Positions 1 to 8,893 of a stretch of 47,358 bases of DNA are shown one piece after another (within the stretch, counting starts at the first letter, position 1; every line of letters starts with the position of its first letter). Below the pieces are notes generated by a model. It searched no databases, was not told the origin of the DNA, and saw nothing but the letters and a program-made list of their open reading frames with translations. Origin of the DNA: TMED8 sp038125725 (GTDB lineage Bacteria > Pseudomonadota > Alphaproteobacteria > Rhodospirillales > Casp-alpha2); contig JAYPEK010000030.1 in the NCBI GenBank assembly GCA_038125725.1, positions 1 to 47,358 on the forward strand. Direction: 5' to 3'. A program made the translations under genes and the position numbers.

Positions 1-2
1 CC

Positions 3-1160
3 TCCCTTAGGCAATCACCTCAATACGTCCCATGGGCGCTGACGGGGAACAAGGAAGACATCGTCGTCGACATGCCGCGCGTGATGGCGAGGAAGAAGAT
101 CAACTTCACCTCAGCCGGCGCCAAGAAGGTGCATCCCGACAAGAACCAGGTCGAACTGAACGATGGCACCACGATCGATTACGACTACCTGGTGATCGCC
201 ACCGGCCCGCACCTGGCCTTCGAGGAAGTCGAAGGCCTAGGCCCGAACGGCCACACCCATTCGGTCTGCCATGTGGACCACGCGGTCGAGGCCGGCAAGG
301 CCTACGAGGAATTCTGCAAGGACCCGGGACCGATCGTCATCGGTGCCGCGCCCGGCGCGTCCTGCTTCGGCCCGGCGCTCGAGATGGCGATGATCATCGA
401 GGCCGACCTGCGCGAAAAGAAAATCCGCGACAAATGCCCGATCACCTACGTCACCCCGGAACCCTATGTCGGGCACCTGGGGCTCGGCGGCGTCGGCGAC
501 ACCAAGGGAATGGTCGAGTCGGAATTCCGCGAGCGCCACATCCGCTGGATCTGCAACGCCAAGATCGACAAGGCCGAGGCCGGCAAGATCCACGCCACCG
601 AGGTCGACAATGCCGGCAACACCATCGCCACGCACGAGTTGGAAGCCAAGTGGTCGATGATCCTGCCGGCGTTCAAGGGCATCGAGGCCGTCGCCGGCAT
701 CGAAGGGCTCGGCAACCCGCGCGACTTCATCATCGTCGATAAGAACCAGCGCAACCCGACCTTCCAGAACATCTTCTCGGTCGGCGTCTGCATCGCCATC
801 CCGCCCGTCGAGGTCACCCCGGTACCCACCGGCTGCCCCAAGACCGGCTTCATGATCGAAAGCATGGTAACGGCGACGGCGCACAACATCCGCGACCTGA
901 TCGACGGCAAGGAACTGACGCATGAGGGCACCTGGAGCGCCGCCTGCCTGGCCGACTTCGGCGACAGCGGCGCCGCTTTCGTCGCCGTGCCGCAGATCCC
1001 GCCCCGCAACATCAACTGGTCGTCCGAGGGCAAGTGGGTGCACATGGCGAAGATCGCCTTCGAGAAGTACTTCCTGCGCAAGATCCGCAAGGGCATCAGC
1101 CAGCCGGGCTACGAGAAGCACATGCTCAAGCTCGCCGGCCTCAGCCGCCTGAAGTTCTGA
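3..1160 (+). CDS. sqr: Sulfide:quinone oxidoreductase-type flavoprotein (5' end outside window)
   Basis: The reading frame is open to the left edge, so the N-terminal FAD-binding Rossmann motif is missing. The first ATG in view (72) is internal, because the upstream codons still read like the family (a YVPWALTG segment before it). Counting from that ATG, the sequence shows LVIATGP (40-46), a GAAPGASCFGP segment with Cys98, Cys66 in SVCHVDHA, and Cys240/Cys255 around the PTGCPKTGFMIES motif. The 32-residue spacing of Cys66 and Cys98 fits the redox cysteine pair of sulfide:quinone reductases. Such enzymes sit on the cytoplasmic membrane face, oxidise sulfide and pass electrons to quinone. The basic, amphipathic C-terminus fits membrane attachment. 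It could also be a related FccB-type or uncharacterised SQR-like flavoprotein. A strong terminator follows. Confidence 0.8.
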   Translation, partial: SLRQSPQYVPWALTGNKEDIVVDMPRVMARKKINFTSAGAKKVHPDKNQVELNDGTTIDYDYLVIATGPHLAFEEVEGLGPNGHTHSVCHVDHAVEAGKAYEEFCKDPGPIVIGAAPGASCFGPALEMAMIIEADLREKKIRDKCPITYVTPEPYVGHLGLGGVGDTKGMVESEFRERHIRWICNAKIDKAEAGKIHATEVDNAGNTIATHELEAKWSMILPAFKGIEAVAGIEGLGNPRDFIIVDKNQRNPTFQNIFSVGVCIAIPPVEVTPVPTGCPKTGFMIESMVTATAHNIRDLIDGKELTHEGTWSAACLADFGDSGAAFVAVPQIPPRNINWSSEGKWVHMAKIAFEKYFLRKIRKGISQPGYEKHMLKLAGLSRLKF

Positions 1161-1185
1161 TTGCGGCAACAATGCACAACAAATC

Positions 1186-1220
1186 CCCCGCGCCGGGAGA
1201 CCGGCGCGGGGTTTTGCTTT
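1186..1220 (+). terminator. Rho-independent terminator after the SQR-like gene
   Basis: A perfect 11-bp stem CCCCGCGCCGG / CCGGCGCGGGG with a GAGA tetraloop is followed by TTTTGCTTT. It lies 25 bp past the stop codon and separates the flavoprotein gene from the aminotransferase gene. Confidence 0.9.
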
Positions 1221-1288
1221 GAAGCGCCGGAGGAGTCCTTATAAGAAAGGGCACAACAGGCATAAACAACCGGACTTGGAATGAGATC

Positions 1289-2416
1289 ATGGGTGATAGG
1301 CTCTCGAAGGTGGATCCTGGCGGATTGGCGGAATTTTCGGTCGTGTTCACGGACCGCTCCCTCAATCACATGTCGCAGTCGTTCCAGGGCGTCATGCGTG
1401 ACATCTCGGCGACGCTGAAAACGGCCTACAATGCCCAATCCGTTGCCATCGTTCCCGGCGGCGGCACCTACGCCATGGAGGCCGTGGCGCGGCAGTTGGC
1501 GACCGACAAAAAATGCATGGTCATTCGCAACGGCTGGTTCAGTTTCCGCTGGAGCCAGATTTTCGACGCCGGCAGCATTCCCGCAAGCTGCACCGTCCTG
1601 ATGGCGCGCCAGGTCGGTGACGGCGCCCAAGCACCGTTCCAGCCCGTGCCCATCGAAGAAGCCGTCGCCGCCATCGAGGCGGAAAAACCCGACATGCTGT
1701 TTGCGCCGCATGTGGAGACGGCGTCCGGCATCATCCTGCCCGACGACTACATGAAGGCGCTGGCCGACGCCCAGCACCGGCACGGCGGCCTCTTCGTGCT
1801 CGATTGCATCGCGTCGGGCGCCATCTGGGTGGACATGCAGGCGGTCGGCGTGGATGTCTTGATCAGCGCCCCGCAGAAAGGCTGGTCGGCGTCGCCGGCG
1901 GCCGGCCTGGTGATGATGAACGACAAGGCCCGCAAGGCGGTCAAAGAGACCACCAGCACCAGCTTCGCCTGCGATCTGAAGAAATGGTCGGAGATCATGG
2001 ACGCCTACGAGAACGGCGGCCACGCCTACCACGCCACCATGCCGACGGACGCGCTGGTCAAGTTCCTCGACGCCATGAAGGAAACGGAAGCCATCGGCTT
2101 CGATGAAATCCGCGCCCGGCAATGGAGCCTCGGCAACAAGGTCCGCGCCGCGCTGGCGAGCCGCCAGATCAAGTCGGTCGCGGCCGAGGGCTTCGGCGCG
2201 CCCGGCGTCGTCGTCAGCTATACCCAGGACCCGGACATCCAAACCGGCAAGAAATTCGCCGGCGTCGGGCTGCAAATCGCCGCCGGCGTTCCGTTGCAAT
2301 GCGACGAGCCGGAAACCTTCAAGACCTTCCGCCTCGGGCTCTTCGGATTGGACAAGTTGAATGACGTAGACGGCACCGTCACCCGCCTGGAAGCGGCCCT
2401 CGATCAGTTGTTGTGA
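1289..2416 (+). CDS. Class V PLP-dependent aminotransferase
   Basis: This 375-residue fold-type I enzyme is of the alanine:glyoxylate / serine:pyruvate / 2-aminoethylphosphonate aminotransferase group. Visible hallmarks are a phosphate-binding PGGGTYAME segment near residues 56-64, HVETASG (141-147), LDCIASG with Asp172 for the PLP ring nitrogen, and SAPQKGW with Lys197 as the Schiff-base lysine. Length is normal for the family. The amino donor and acceptor cannot be read from sequence. It stands alone between a terminator and the convergent YciI-like gene. A phosphonate role is only speculation, although a possible phosphonopyruvate decarboxylase pair lies far downstream at 40-41 kb. Confidence 0.85.
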   Translation: MGDRLSKVDPGGLAEFSVVFTDRSLNHMSQSFQGVMRDISATLKTAYNAQSVAIVPGGGTYAMEAVARQLATDKKCMVIRNGWFSFRWSQIFDAGSIPASCTVLMARQVGDGAQAPFQPVPIEEAVAAIEAEKPDMLFAPHVETASGIILPDDYMKALADAQHRHGGLFVLDCIASGAIWVDMQAVGVDVLISAPQKGWSASPAAGLVMMNDKARKAVKETTSTSFACDLKKWSEIMDAYENGGHAYHATMPTDALVKFLDAMKETEAIGFDEIRARQWSLGNKVRAALASRQIKSVAAEGFGAPGVVVSYTQDPDIQTGKKFAGVGLQIAAGVPLQCDEPETFKTFRLGLFGLDKLNDVDGTVTRLEAALDQLL

Positions 2417-2471
2417 CCCGCGCGGTTAGCGCTTCAGCTGGCTGAAGCGCCGGTGGACGGCGCCTTGGATT

Positions 2472-2858
2472 CTATCGCAACCCCGCGGTCTGGGCCGCCA
2501 GCTTGACGTCGATGGTCACGTCTCCCTCGTTGATCATCCACCGCCTGAGCGTGAATTGCCGTGCCCCCGCCTTGTGCATGGGATCACTTTCGGCAAAGCC
2601 CCGCGCCGCTTCGAATGAAGCCGCGCGGTAGATCATCATCCCCATGCCTTCCATGTTCTCTTCGCTCTCGTCCGACAGCGGACCGGCGAACATGAGAACG
2701 CCCCGGTCTTCCAGATCCTTCTGATAGGCGAGATGGTCGGGCAGCGTCCGTTGCAACAAGTCCGGATCGCCGGTCGGCACGCTGACGACACAAAAGACTT
2801 CAAAGGCCAGGGAGCCGCGTTCATGCGCGGCGCTGAGATAGTCGCTCCACTTCGGCAT
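2472..2858 (-). CDS. YciI-like protein (DGPF/YCII family)
   Basis: A 128-residue protein with the small ferredoxin-like fold signature of YciI and muconolactone-isomerase-like proteins. It shows LPDHLAYQKDLEDRG with a conserved His, then MFAGPLSDE, GMGMMIYRA and a SDPMHKAGA motif carrying the usual Asp/His. YciI-like proteins are poorly understood and often occur in aromatic-degradation clusters. The start is set by an AAGGAG site six bases upstream. It is transcribed divergently from the catabolic operon beginning at 2965, and the AT-rich intergenic region has an ATCGAT-centred near-palindrome. A role as accessory isomerase or lyase in that pathway is inference. Confidence 0.75.
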   Translation of the reverse strand: MPKWSDYLSAAHERGSLAFEVFCVVSVPTGDPDLLQRTLPDHLAYQKDLEDRGVLMFAGPLSDESEENMEGMGMMIYRAASFEAARGFAESDPMHKAGARQFTLRRWMINEGDVTIDVKLAAQTAGLR

Positions 2859-2882
2859 AACACACTCCTTTTCTTTGTTTAG

Positions 2883-2908
2883 TGTAAAAAAATCGATTTT
2901 ATTTTACA
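2883..2908. promoter_or_regulatory. AT-rich near-palindrome, possible GntR operator
   Basis: A 26-bp element begins TGTAAAA and ends ATTTTACA around a central ATCGAT. It is palindromic apart from a one-base offset. It sits midway between the divergent YciI-like and FAH starts. A related ATCGAT core in A/T tracts lies just upstream of the GntR regulator gene (9585-9616), suggesting a shared binding site. Confidence 0.45.
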
Positions 2909-2964
2909 ATGAGAATTTTTATCGTTTATGGTAATCGTCGCTCAAGGGTCGGGAGGGGTTTGCA

Positions 2965-3840
2965 ATGCGGTTGATGGTCGGCACGGTCCAGGGAACTCAG
3001 TCGGTATTTCGCATCGATGGGGACAACGCGGTCAATCTTACCGTCGCCGATCCGTCGGTCGGCACCGATTTGTCGGCCCTGATCGCGCGCCGCGACGCGT
3101 TGGGCGATGTCGCCAAGCTGACCGGTCCCAGTCTCCCGGCCGCCGATATCGTGCCGGAGCTGCCGCTCAAGAACATCGGCAAGATCATTTGTCTTGGCTT
3201 GAACTATCTCGATCACGCCAAGGAAGGCGGCTACGACATTCCGACCTATCCGGCGCTTTTTCTCCGCGCCACGACGTCGATGATCCCCGCCGGCGCGCCC
3301 ATGGTGCGGCCGACATGTTCGGAACAATTGGACTATGAGGTCGAACTGCTGGTCATCGTCGGCAAGGGCAGACGCCACATTGCCGAGGCGGACGCCCTGG
3401 ACCATGTGTTCGGGTATGCCGTGTTCAACGACGGCTCCATCCGCGACTACCAACGCAAGACCCACCAATGGATACCGGGCAAGAACTTCGATGCGACCGG
3501 CGCCGTCGGGGGCGTGGTGGTGACGCCGGACGAACTGCCGCCGGGCGCCGCCGGACTGAAGATCGAAAGCCGGGTCGGGAGCGAGATCCTGCAATCGGCG
3601 AATACCTCCGACATGATGTGGCCGGTGGCCAAGACGATCGCCACCCTCTCCGAGTTCACGACCCTGGAACCCGGCGACCTGATTGCCATGGGCACCCCAC
3701 CCGGTGTCGGCCACGCCAAGAAGCCGCCCCGGTGGCTCAGGCCCGGCGAGACCATCGAGGTCGAGATCGAGGGCATCGGCATCTGCGCCAACCCGGTCGT
3801 CGCTGAGGAAGACTTGCTTGAGCTGAGAGACGCCGGATGA
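2965..3840 (+). CDS. Fumarylacetoacetate hydrolase (FAH) family protein
   Basis: At 291 residues this has the usual length of FAH-superfamily hydrolases, decarboxylases and hydratases. It has a short N-terminal domain and then the catalytic domain. Seen: CLGLNYLDHAKE (76-87), the metal-binding acidic set DYEVEL (Glu125, Glu127) with Asp156 in GYAVFNDGS, GKNFDATG with Lys173, and the MGTPPGVG loop. Members cleave C-C bonds of acylpyruvates or hydrate/decarboxylate 2-oxo-dienoates made by aromatic-ring cleavage. It is the first gene of a same-strand run through 8891 that includes a ring-cleaving dioxygenase and a TRAP transporter. The exact substrate is not readable. Confidence 0.85.
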   Translation: MRLMVGTVQGTQSVFRIDGDNAVNLTVADPSVGTDLSALIARRDALGDVAKLTGPSLPAADIVPELPLKNIGKIICLGLNYLDHAKEGGYDIPTYPALFLRATTSMIPAGAPMVRPTCSEQLDYEVELLVIVGKGRRHIAEADALDHVFGYAVFNDGSIRDYQRKTHQWIPGKNFDATGAVGGVVVTPDELPPGAAGLKIESRVGSEILQSANTSDMMWPVAKTIATLSEFTTLEPGDLIAMGTPPGVGHAKKPPRWLRPGETIEVEIEGIGICANPVVAEEDLLELRDAG

Positions 3841-3902
3841 GCGGCGACCGGGCGGTCATCGGAGATGGCGCGCGCGCCAAGGCGTAGGAAGATATCCGCG
3901 AC

Positions 3903-4502
3903 TTGCGCCAAGAAATCGACACCTTGGACGATCCGTCGATTGACCTGATCCTTCGCAAGGCGCGATCCCACTATTCCTGGCGCGATGAAGCGGTGCCGGA
4001 ATCGCTGCTGCGCCGGCTCCATGACATCATGATCATGGGACCGACCAGCATGAATAGTTGCCCGGCACGGTTCGTCTACGTGACATCGCCAGACGGCAAG
4101 GCGCGTCTGGCCAAATCCTTGAAGCCGAAAAACGTCGAAAAAGTCGTGTCGGCGCCAGTCACGGCGATCATCGCCTATGACCTGGATTTCTGGCGCCGCC
4201 TGCCGGATCTGTTTCCACACGAGGATCGCCGCCCCATGTTCGAGGGCAAACCCGATCACATCGAAGCGACGGCCTTCCGCAACGGCACGTTGCAGGGCGC
4301 CTATTTCATGATCGCCGCCCGGGCTCTCGGCCTGGATGTCGGTCCTATCTCGGGCTTTTCGAACGCCGTGGTCGATGAGGAGTTTTTCGCCGGAAGCTCC
4401 TGGCGCTCCAATTTTCTCTGCAATCTGGGGTATGCTGACGAAACGGCATTGTTCCAGCGATTGCCGAGAATTTCGTTCGACGATATCAGCAGGTTCGAAT
4501 GA
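3903..4502 (+). CDS. Nitroreductase-family oxidoreductase, RutE/HadB type
   Basis: A 199-residue FMN flavoprotein close to the malonic-semialdehyde reductase RutE group. It shows a RKARSHYSWRDEAVPE start, MGPTSMNSCPARFVYV with the FMN-binding Ser/Asn, VSAPVTAIIAYD in mid-protein, LQGAYFMIAARALGLDVGP and a C-terminal CNLGYAD. The start is TTG, because an in-frame TAG occurs 15 bases upstream and the next ATG would delete the FMN site. A TAGGAAGA sequence serves as ribosome-binding site. In this operon it may reduce an aldehyde or quinone-type product of ring cleavage rather than a nitro group. That is inference from context. Confidence 0.8.
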   Translation: MRQEIDTLDDPSIDLILRKARSHYSWRDEAVPESLLRRLHDIMIMGPTSMNSCPARFVYVTSPDGKARLAKSLKPKNVEKVVSAPVTAIIAYDLDFWRRLPDLFPHEDRRPMFEGKPDHIEATAFRNGTLQGAYFMIAARALGLDVGPISGFSNAVVDEEFFAGSSWRSNFLCNLGYADETALFQRLPRISFDDISRFE

Positions 4503-4505
4503 GAT

Positions 4506-4970
4506 ATGGCTGAAGTTAAGACCAAGTCCGTCGTCACCATGCGCGCGAGCGCCGCATGTCCGTCTCACGCCCGGACGGACATCAAGGTGCGCGATGTTCA
4601 TGTCACCATCGATGAACCGGTCGAACGCGGCGGCACCAATGCCGGGCCAACGCCGACGGAAGCCGCCTTATCGGCACTGATCGCCTGCACCAATGTGATT
4701 GGGCATAAATGTGCCGACAAACTCGGGGTCAGTCTCGGCCACTTGGAAATTTCGGCGGCGTGCGAGTTCGACCGGCGCGGCGTCACCCTGGTCGAGGCGG
4801 TGGAGAACGACTTCCTGCGCATCGATCTGACCATCGTGGCCGACGGCGAATTGAGCGACGTCGAACTGCAATCGGTCGCCGCGGAAACCAGTAAATTCTG
4901 CCCGTTGTCAAAACTATTCAAGGCGGCGGGCACAACGATAACGGAGACCTGGCGGAAAGCCGGCACGTAA
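4506..4970 (+). CDS. OsmC family protein
   Basis: A 154-residue OsmC/Ohr-superfamily protein. The two family cysteines are present, Cys61 in the helix segment LIACTNVIGHKC and Cys132 in KFCPLSKLF, preceded by the typical NAGPTPTEAAL loop. OsmC proteins are cytoplasmic thiol-dependent peroxidases, but many operon-associated members have unknown roles. The gene starts three bases after the nitroreductase stop, so translation is probably coupled. Its presence in a ring-cleavage operon suggests protection against peroxides or reactive quinones formed by substrate autoxidation, which is inference. Confidence 0.85.
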   Translation: MAEVKTKSVVTMRASAACPSHARTDIKVRDVHVTIDEPVERGGTNAGPTPTEAALSALIACTNVIGHKCADKLGVSLGHLEISAACEFDRRGVTLVEAVENDFLRIDLTIVADGELSDVELQSVAAETSKFCPLSKLFKAAGTTITETWRKAGT

Positions 4971-5011
4971 CATGCCAGAGACCCTGGCCGTTGAAACAGG
5001 AGGAAGCATTC

Positions 5012-6100
5012 ATGATCGTCTCGTTGTCACGCCGCCAGACCATGGCGGCACTATTCATTGCCATGCCGATCGCGCTCGGCGTCAATGTGGCTCAAGCGAC
5101 GGAAACCATCCAGGCGAACGTCATCGACGGGTATCCGGCGAAGGCGCTCTGGGTTAAGGAGTTCACCAACTTCTTCATTCCCGAGGTCGACAAACGCCTG
5201 GCCAAATCCGGCAAATACAAGATGAAATGGCAGGAATCCTACGGTGGTACCGTCGTCAAGCCGAAGGGCGTGCTCGAAGGCGTCAAACTCGGCCTCGGCG
5301 ACATCGGGATCGTTACGACGATCTTCCATTCGTCGAAGCTGCCGACACAGGCGATCGCCGCGGTGACGCCTTTCGTCGCCCCCGATGCCCGCGTGGTGGC
5401 CAAGGCGGTTGACGAGATCGCCAAGGAATTCCCGACCATGCAGGAAGAATTCGCGACGCAGAACCAGGTATACCTGGCGACCGGCGTGGTCCTGGATACA
5501 TACCAGGTGTTCAGCCGGACGGCCGTCGCCGCCGTCAAGGATCTCGAAGGCAGCAAGGTTGCCGGTGCCGGCATGAACCTGCGTTACCTCGAGGGGATCA
5601 AAGGCGCCGCCGGTGTCCGTGGCGGCCTGACCGATTTCTACAACATGCTGCAGACCGGTCTCGTCAACCAGGCGATGCTATGGCCGGAAGCGGCGAAAAC
5701 CTTCAAGATCGCCGAGGTCGCGCCATACATGCTGCGTGCCGATCTGGGCGCCGTGAACTCGAAGACCATCACGGTCAACGCCGACTATTGGAAAAAGCTG
5801 CCCGGCGAAGTGAAGGATGTCCTGAAGGAAGTTGCCGTCCTTTACCGCGATCACGTCGCCTCCATCGCAATGGAGCGGGCTGCCGCCAGCCGTGCCGCCT
5901 ATGAGAAGGCCGGCGGAAAAATCGTCATGATCTCCGACGCCGACCGCACCGCCTGGGCGAACGCCATGCCCAACATCGCCAAGGAGTGGGCCGCCGGACT
6001 GGATGCCAAGGGCAAGCCGGGCACCAAGATGCTTGAGGCCTACATGGGCAAGCTGAAAGCCGCCGGCATGAAACCGGCACGCGACTGGATGGCGAACTGA
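5012..6100 (+). CDS. dctP: TRAP transporter substrate-binding protein (DctP family)
   Basis: A periplasmic receptor of a tripartite TRAP transporter, 362 residues. The ATG at 5012 is chosen because AGGAGG lies seven bases upstream; an in-frame TTG at 4991 would place the start ahead of its own ribosome-binding site. Residues 1-29 form a Sec-type signal peptide with twin Arg and a hydrophobic core ending in AQA. The mature part has the DctP fold: YGGTVVKPKGVLEGVKLGLG, the VTPFVAPD stretch, and Arg191 in GAGMNLRYLEG at the position of the carboxylate-binding arginine. This implies an organic-acid ligand, probably an aromatic carboxylate given the neighbouring dioxygenase. Confidence 0.88.
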   Translation: MIVSLSRRQTMAALFIAMPIALGVNVAQATETIQANVIDGYPAKALWVKEFTNFFIPEVDKRLAKSGKYKMKWQESYGGTVVKPKGVLEGVKLGLGDIGIVTTIFHSSKLPTQAIAAVTPFVAPDARVVAKAVDEIAKEFPTMQEEFATQNQVYLATGVVLDTYQVFSRTAVAAVKDLEGSKVAGAGMNLRYLEGIKGAAGVRGGLTDFYNMLQTGLVNQAMLWPEAAKTFKIAEVAPYMLRADLGAVNSKTITVNADYWKKLPGEVKDVLKEVAVLYRDHVASIAMERAAASRAAYEKAGGKIVMISDADRTAWANAMPNIAKEWAAGLDAKGKPGTKMLEAYMGKLKAAGMKPARDWMAN

Positions 6101-6134
6101 CGATATAGCGGCAAAAGGGCGGAGCCACTTTCCC

Positions 6135-6656
6135 GTGAATGAACCTCAACACCGCGGTTCCGCCCTTTTCCGTCTCCTGGACGGCGTTACCATGGCTGCC
6201 AACGCCATGGGCACGCTCTGCGTCCTGGCGCTGGTGAGCGTCATTAATTTCGACGTCGTTTCCCGCAGCCTGTTCAATGAACCGTTCCATGGCGCCGTGG
6301 AGGTGGTTCAGTTCTCGATGGTTCTGATCGTATTCCTGCAGTTGCCGGATGTGGTGCGCGTCAACCGCATGACACGCTCCGACGGTTTCCTGACCATGAT
6401 CGAACGACACCGCTGGATCGCCAGGGCCTTTCATCGATGCATCGATCTCATATCGGCGGCGATCATGGCGGCGATCGCCTGGGCGATCTGGCCCGAATTC
6501 ATCGAGATGTGGCACAGCAATGACTATTTCGGCGTGCCCGGCGTCTTCACCGCGCCGTGGTGGCCGGTCAAGCTCGTCATCTTCGCCAGCACCGCCTTGT
6601 GCAGCCTGTTGTTCCTGCTCAAGGCGACCGTCCGCCCGGCAGGCCGTGCGTCTTGA
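6135..6656 (+). CDS. dctQ: TRAP transporter small permease (DctQ family)
   Basis: A 173-residue membrane protein with four predicted membrane spans, the usual size and topology of DctQ subunits. It shows the family region VVSRSLFNEPFHGAVEVVQFSMV near residues 40-63, where N, P and E of the typical NxPxxWxxE-like motif occur. Translation starts at GTG, with GGAG upstream. It lies between the receptor gene and the large permease gene, completing a P-Q-M TRAP set. DctQ forms a complex with DctM for Na+-driven uptake of the receptor-bound ligand. Confidence 0.88.
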   Translation: MNEPQHRGSALFRLLDGVTMAANAMGTLCVLALVSVINFDVVSRSLFNEPFHGAVEVVQFSMVLIVFLQLPDVVRVNRMTRSDGFLTMIERHRWIARAFHRCIDLISAAIMAAIAWAIWPEFIEMWHSNDYFGVPGVFTAPWWPVKLVIFASTALCSLLFLLKATVRPAGRAS

Positions 6657-6690
6657 TGACATGCGAAACAGACAGCGACGATAATTCGCC

Positions 6691-7995
6691 ATGAGCCCGA
6701 TCGAAATTGGAGTCCTGTCGGTCATCTTCATCGTCTTGCTCGTCTACATCGGGCTTTACGTTCCCATTGCCCTGATATCCGTCAGCTTCGTCTCGATCTG
6801 GCTGATGCGGGACAACCTCGACCTGTCGTTCAACCTGCTGAAAATCGCCATCAGCGACTCGGTAATGGAGTATTCCTTCGCCACCATCCCGTTGTTTACA
6901 TTCATGGGGCTGGTGGTATCGAAGGCCGGCCTCGGGGCGGACATTTACGACGTCATGTACCGCGCCTTCCGGCAGGTGACCGGCGGCATCGGCATGGCCA
7001 CGGTTAGCGCGAACGCGGTATTCGCCGCGGTGACGGGATCATCCATCGCCTCCGCTTCGGTGTTCACCAAGGTGTCGGTGCCGCAGATGCTGCGGTTCAA
7101 CTACAATCCCCGGTTCGCCGTCGGCGTTGTCGCCGGATCCTCGGTGCTGGGGATGATCATTCCGCCCTCCGCCATGCTGATCATCTATTCCTTCGTCGCC
7201 GAGCAATCCGTCGGCGAGATGTTCATCGCCGGCATCATTCCCGGAATCCTATTGGCCATCGCCTACATCATCGCCATTTTCCTGATGGCCCGCCTGCGCC
7301 CGAGCATGATCGGCGGGGACAAGACCGAGGCGACGGATTCGTTGAGCCCCGGCCAGCTGTTTGCAAAAACCGCCCCCGTCGTCGGGCTGATCGTGGTTGT
7401 CCTGGGCGGCATCTACACCGGCGTATTCACGCCGGTCGAGGCGGGCGCCGCCGGATCGCTAGCGGCCCTCCTGATCGCTCTTCTGCGCCGCCGCCTCACC
7501 TTGCGGACTTTTGCCGAGGCGCTGATCGAGACCGGCCAGGTTTCCGCCGCCATCCTGTTCCTGATCACCGCGGCATCGATCTACAGCCGCATGCTCGGCC
7601 TTGCCGGGCTGCCGAACGAGATGGCCGCGATCCTGCATGAAAGCAACTTGGGGTTCGTCGGCATGATGGTGATCTATGTCGTGCTGATGCTGTTTCTCGG
7701 CACGCTGATCGACACGGCGTCCATTATCCTGATTGTCGTCCCGCTATTCCTTCCCCTCGTCGAGCCCTTGGGCATGAGCCCGGTTTGGTTCGGGATCGTC
7801 ACGGTGGTCGGCGCGGAGATCGGCCTGTTGACGCCGCCGCTGGGGCTATCGTGTTTTGCCATCAAGGCGACGCTCGACGATCAGCGGATCGCGCTCAAGG
7901 ATGTCTTTCTCGGAAGTCTTCCCTTTGCCTTCATCATGCTGCTGGTCCTGATCGCCCTGATCAGGTTCCCGGAACTCAGTCTCGCGTTACTTTGA
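6691..7995 (+). CDS. dctM: TRAP transporter large permease (DctM family)
   Basis: A 434-residue polytopic inner-membrane protein with about a dozen hydrophobic spans. Family signatures include SANAVFAAVTGSSIASASVF (residues about 108-127), GSSVLGMIIPPSAMLIIYSF and EIGLLTPPLGLSCFAIK near the C-terminus. It is the transport subunit of the TRAP system and uses a sodium or proton gradient. It follows dctQ by 34 bp and precedes the dioxygenase by 20 bp, so uptake and ring cleavage should be co-expressed. Specificity is set mainly by the receptor and cannot be read here. Confidence 0.92.
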   Translation: MSPIEIGVLSVIFIVLLVYIGLYVPIALISVSFVSIWLMRDNLDLSFNLLKIAISDSVMEYSFATIPLFTFMGLVVSKAGLGADIYDVMYRAFRQVTGGIGMATVSANAVFAAVTGSSIASASVFTKVSVPQMLRFNYNPRFAVGVVAGSSVLGMIIPPSAMLIIYSFVAEQSVGEMFIAGIIPGILLAIAYIIAIFLMARLRPSMIGGDKTEATDSLSPGQLFAKTAPVVGLIVVVLGGIYTGVFTPVEAGAAGSLAALLIALLRRRLTLRTFAEALIETGQVSAAILFLITAASIYSRMLGLAGLPNEMAAILHESNLGFVGMMVIYVVLMLFLGTLIDTASIILIVVPLFLPLVEPLGMSPVWFGIVTVVGAEIGLLTPPLGLSCFAIKATLDDQRIALKDVFLGSLPFAFIMLLVLIALIRFPELSLALL

Positions 7996-8015
7996 TCCAC
8001 CCGGAGGTGTTCGCC

Positions 8016-8891
8016 ATGAGAAACGTAACCAAAGACAATATCACCCAAGCTTTCGTCGGATACTTCGGACCGGAAACGGAACCGCGAACCCGTTTTCTCA
8101 TGCAACGGTTGGCCGATCACCTGCACGATTTCGTCCGCGAAACCAACCTGACGCATGAGGAGTGGGAGGCGGCGATTTCCTTTCTGATGGCAACGGGTGA
8201 CATCACCACGCCGGAGCGCAATGAGTTCGTATTGCTTTCCGACGTGCTCGGGCTTTCCTCGCTGGTCGATATGGTCAACTCACCGGCCGACGCGACGAGT
8301 TCGAGCGTGCTCGGCCCGTTTCATATCTCCGATGCGCCGCACATGGCCATCGGCGCCGACATGAAACGGGATTTCGAGGGCGAAACCGTCCTCGTCGAAG
8401 GGATCGTGCGCGACAAGCAAGGCGCGCCCATCGCCGGCGCCGAGGTCGACGTTTGGCAGACCGCACCGAACGGCATGTATTCCAGCCAGGACCCGGACCA
8501 GGACACATTCAGCTTTCACGGCATCATGACCACGGGGCCGGATGGCCGCTATGCGTTCACCACCGTCAAGCCGGTGCCGTATACGGTTCCGACCGATGGC
8601 CCGGTGGGAAAAATCCTGAACGCGACCGGGCGCCATCCCTGGCGGCCCTCGCACCTGCATTTCATAGTCAAGGCCGATGGCTGGCGCACCCTGGTGACCG
8701 AGGTCTTTCCCGACGACGATCCCTACCTGGATGAGGATACCGTTTTCGGCGTCCGCGCGGATTTGATCATGCGCTACGAAACCCAGCCGGCGGGCACCTT
8801 TCCGGCCGGCTACGAAATCTCCGGCAACGTCGATGGCGCCTGGAGCCACGTCGAATTCGATATCGTGCTTGCGCCCGGCGAAGGCGGCTGA
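8016..8891 (+). CDS. Intradiol ring-cleavage dioxygenase, hydroxyquinol 1,2-dioxygenase type
   Basis: A 291-residue cytoplasmic non-heme Fe(III) enzyme. The N-terminal helical dimerisation domain covers roughly residues 1-100 (HEEWEAAISFLMATGDITTPERNEF style). The catalytic beta-sandwich follows, with iron ligands Tyr155 (APNGMYSSQDP), Tyr189 (PVPYTVPTDGP), His213 and His215 (RPSHLHF). The 24+2 spacing of the last three ligands matches hydroxyquinol/chlorocatechol dioxygenases. The start has GGAGGTG eight bases upstream. The likely reaction is 1,2,4-trihydroxybenzene to maleylacetate. No maleylacetate reductase is present in the window, so that step must be elsewhere or the substrate differs. 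A catechol 1,2-dioxygenase variant is the alternative. Confidence 0.9.
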   Translation: MRNVTKDNITQAFVGYFGPETEPRTRFLMQRLADHLHDFVRETNLTHEEWEAAISFLMATGDITTPERNEFVLLSDVLGLSSLVDMVNSPADATSSSVLGPFHISDAPHMAIGADMKRDFEGETVLVEGIVRDKQGAPIAGAEVDVWQTAPNGMYSSQDPDQDTFSFHGIMTTGPDGRYAFTTVKPVPYTVPTDGPVGKILNATGRHPWRPSHLHFIVKADGWRTLVTEVFPDDDPYLDEDTVFGVRADLIMRYETQPAGTFPAGYEISGNVDGAWSHVEFDIVLAPGEGG

Positions 8892-8893
8892 AT

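Noticed and set aside
4991..5011. Upstream TTG as start of the TRAP receptor
   Set aside because: The AGGAGG ribosome-binding site lies inside this extension and the ATG at 5012 begins a normal signal peptide.
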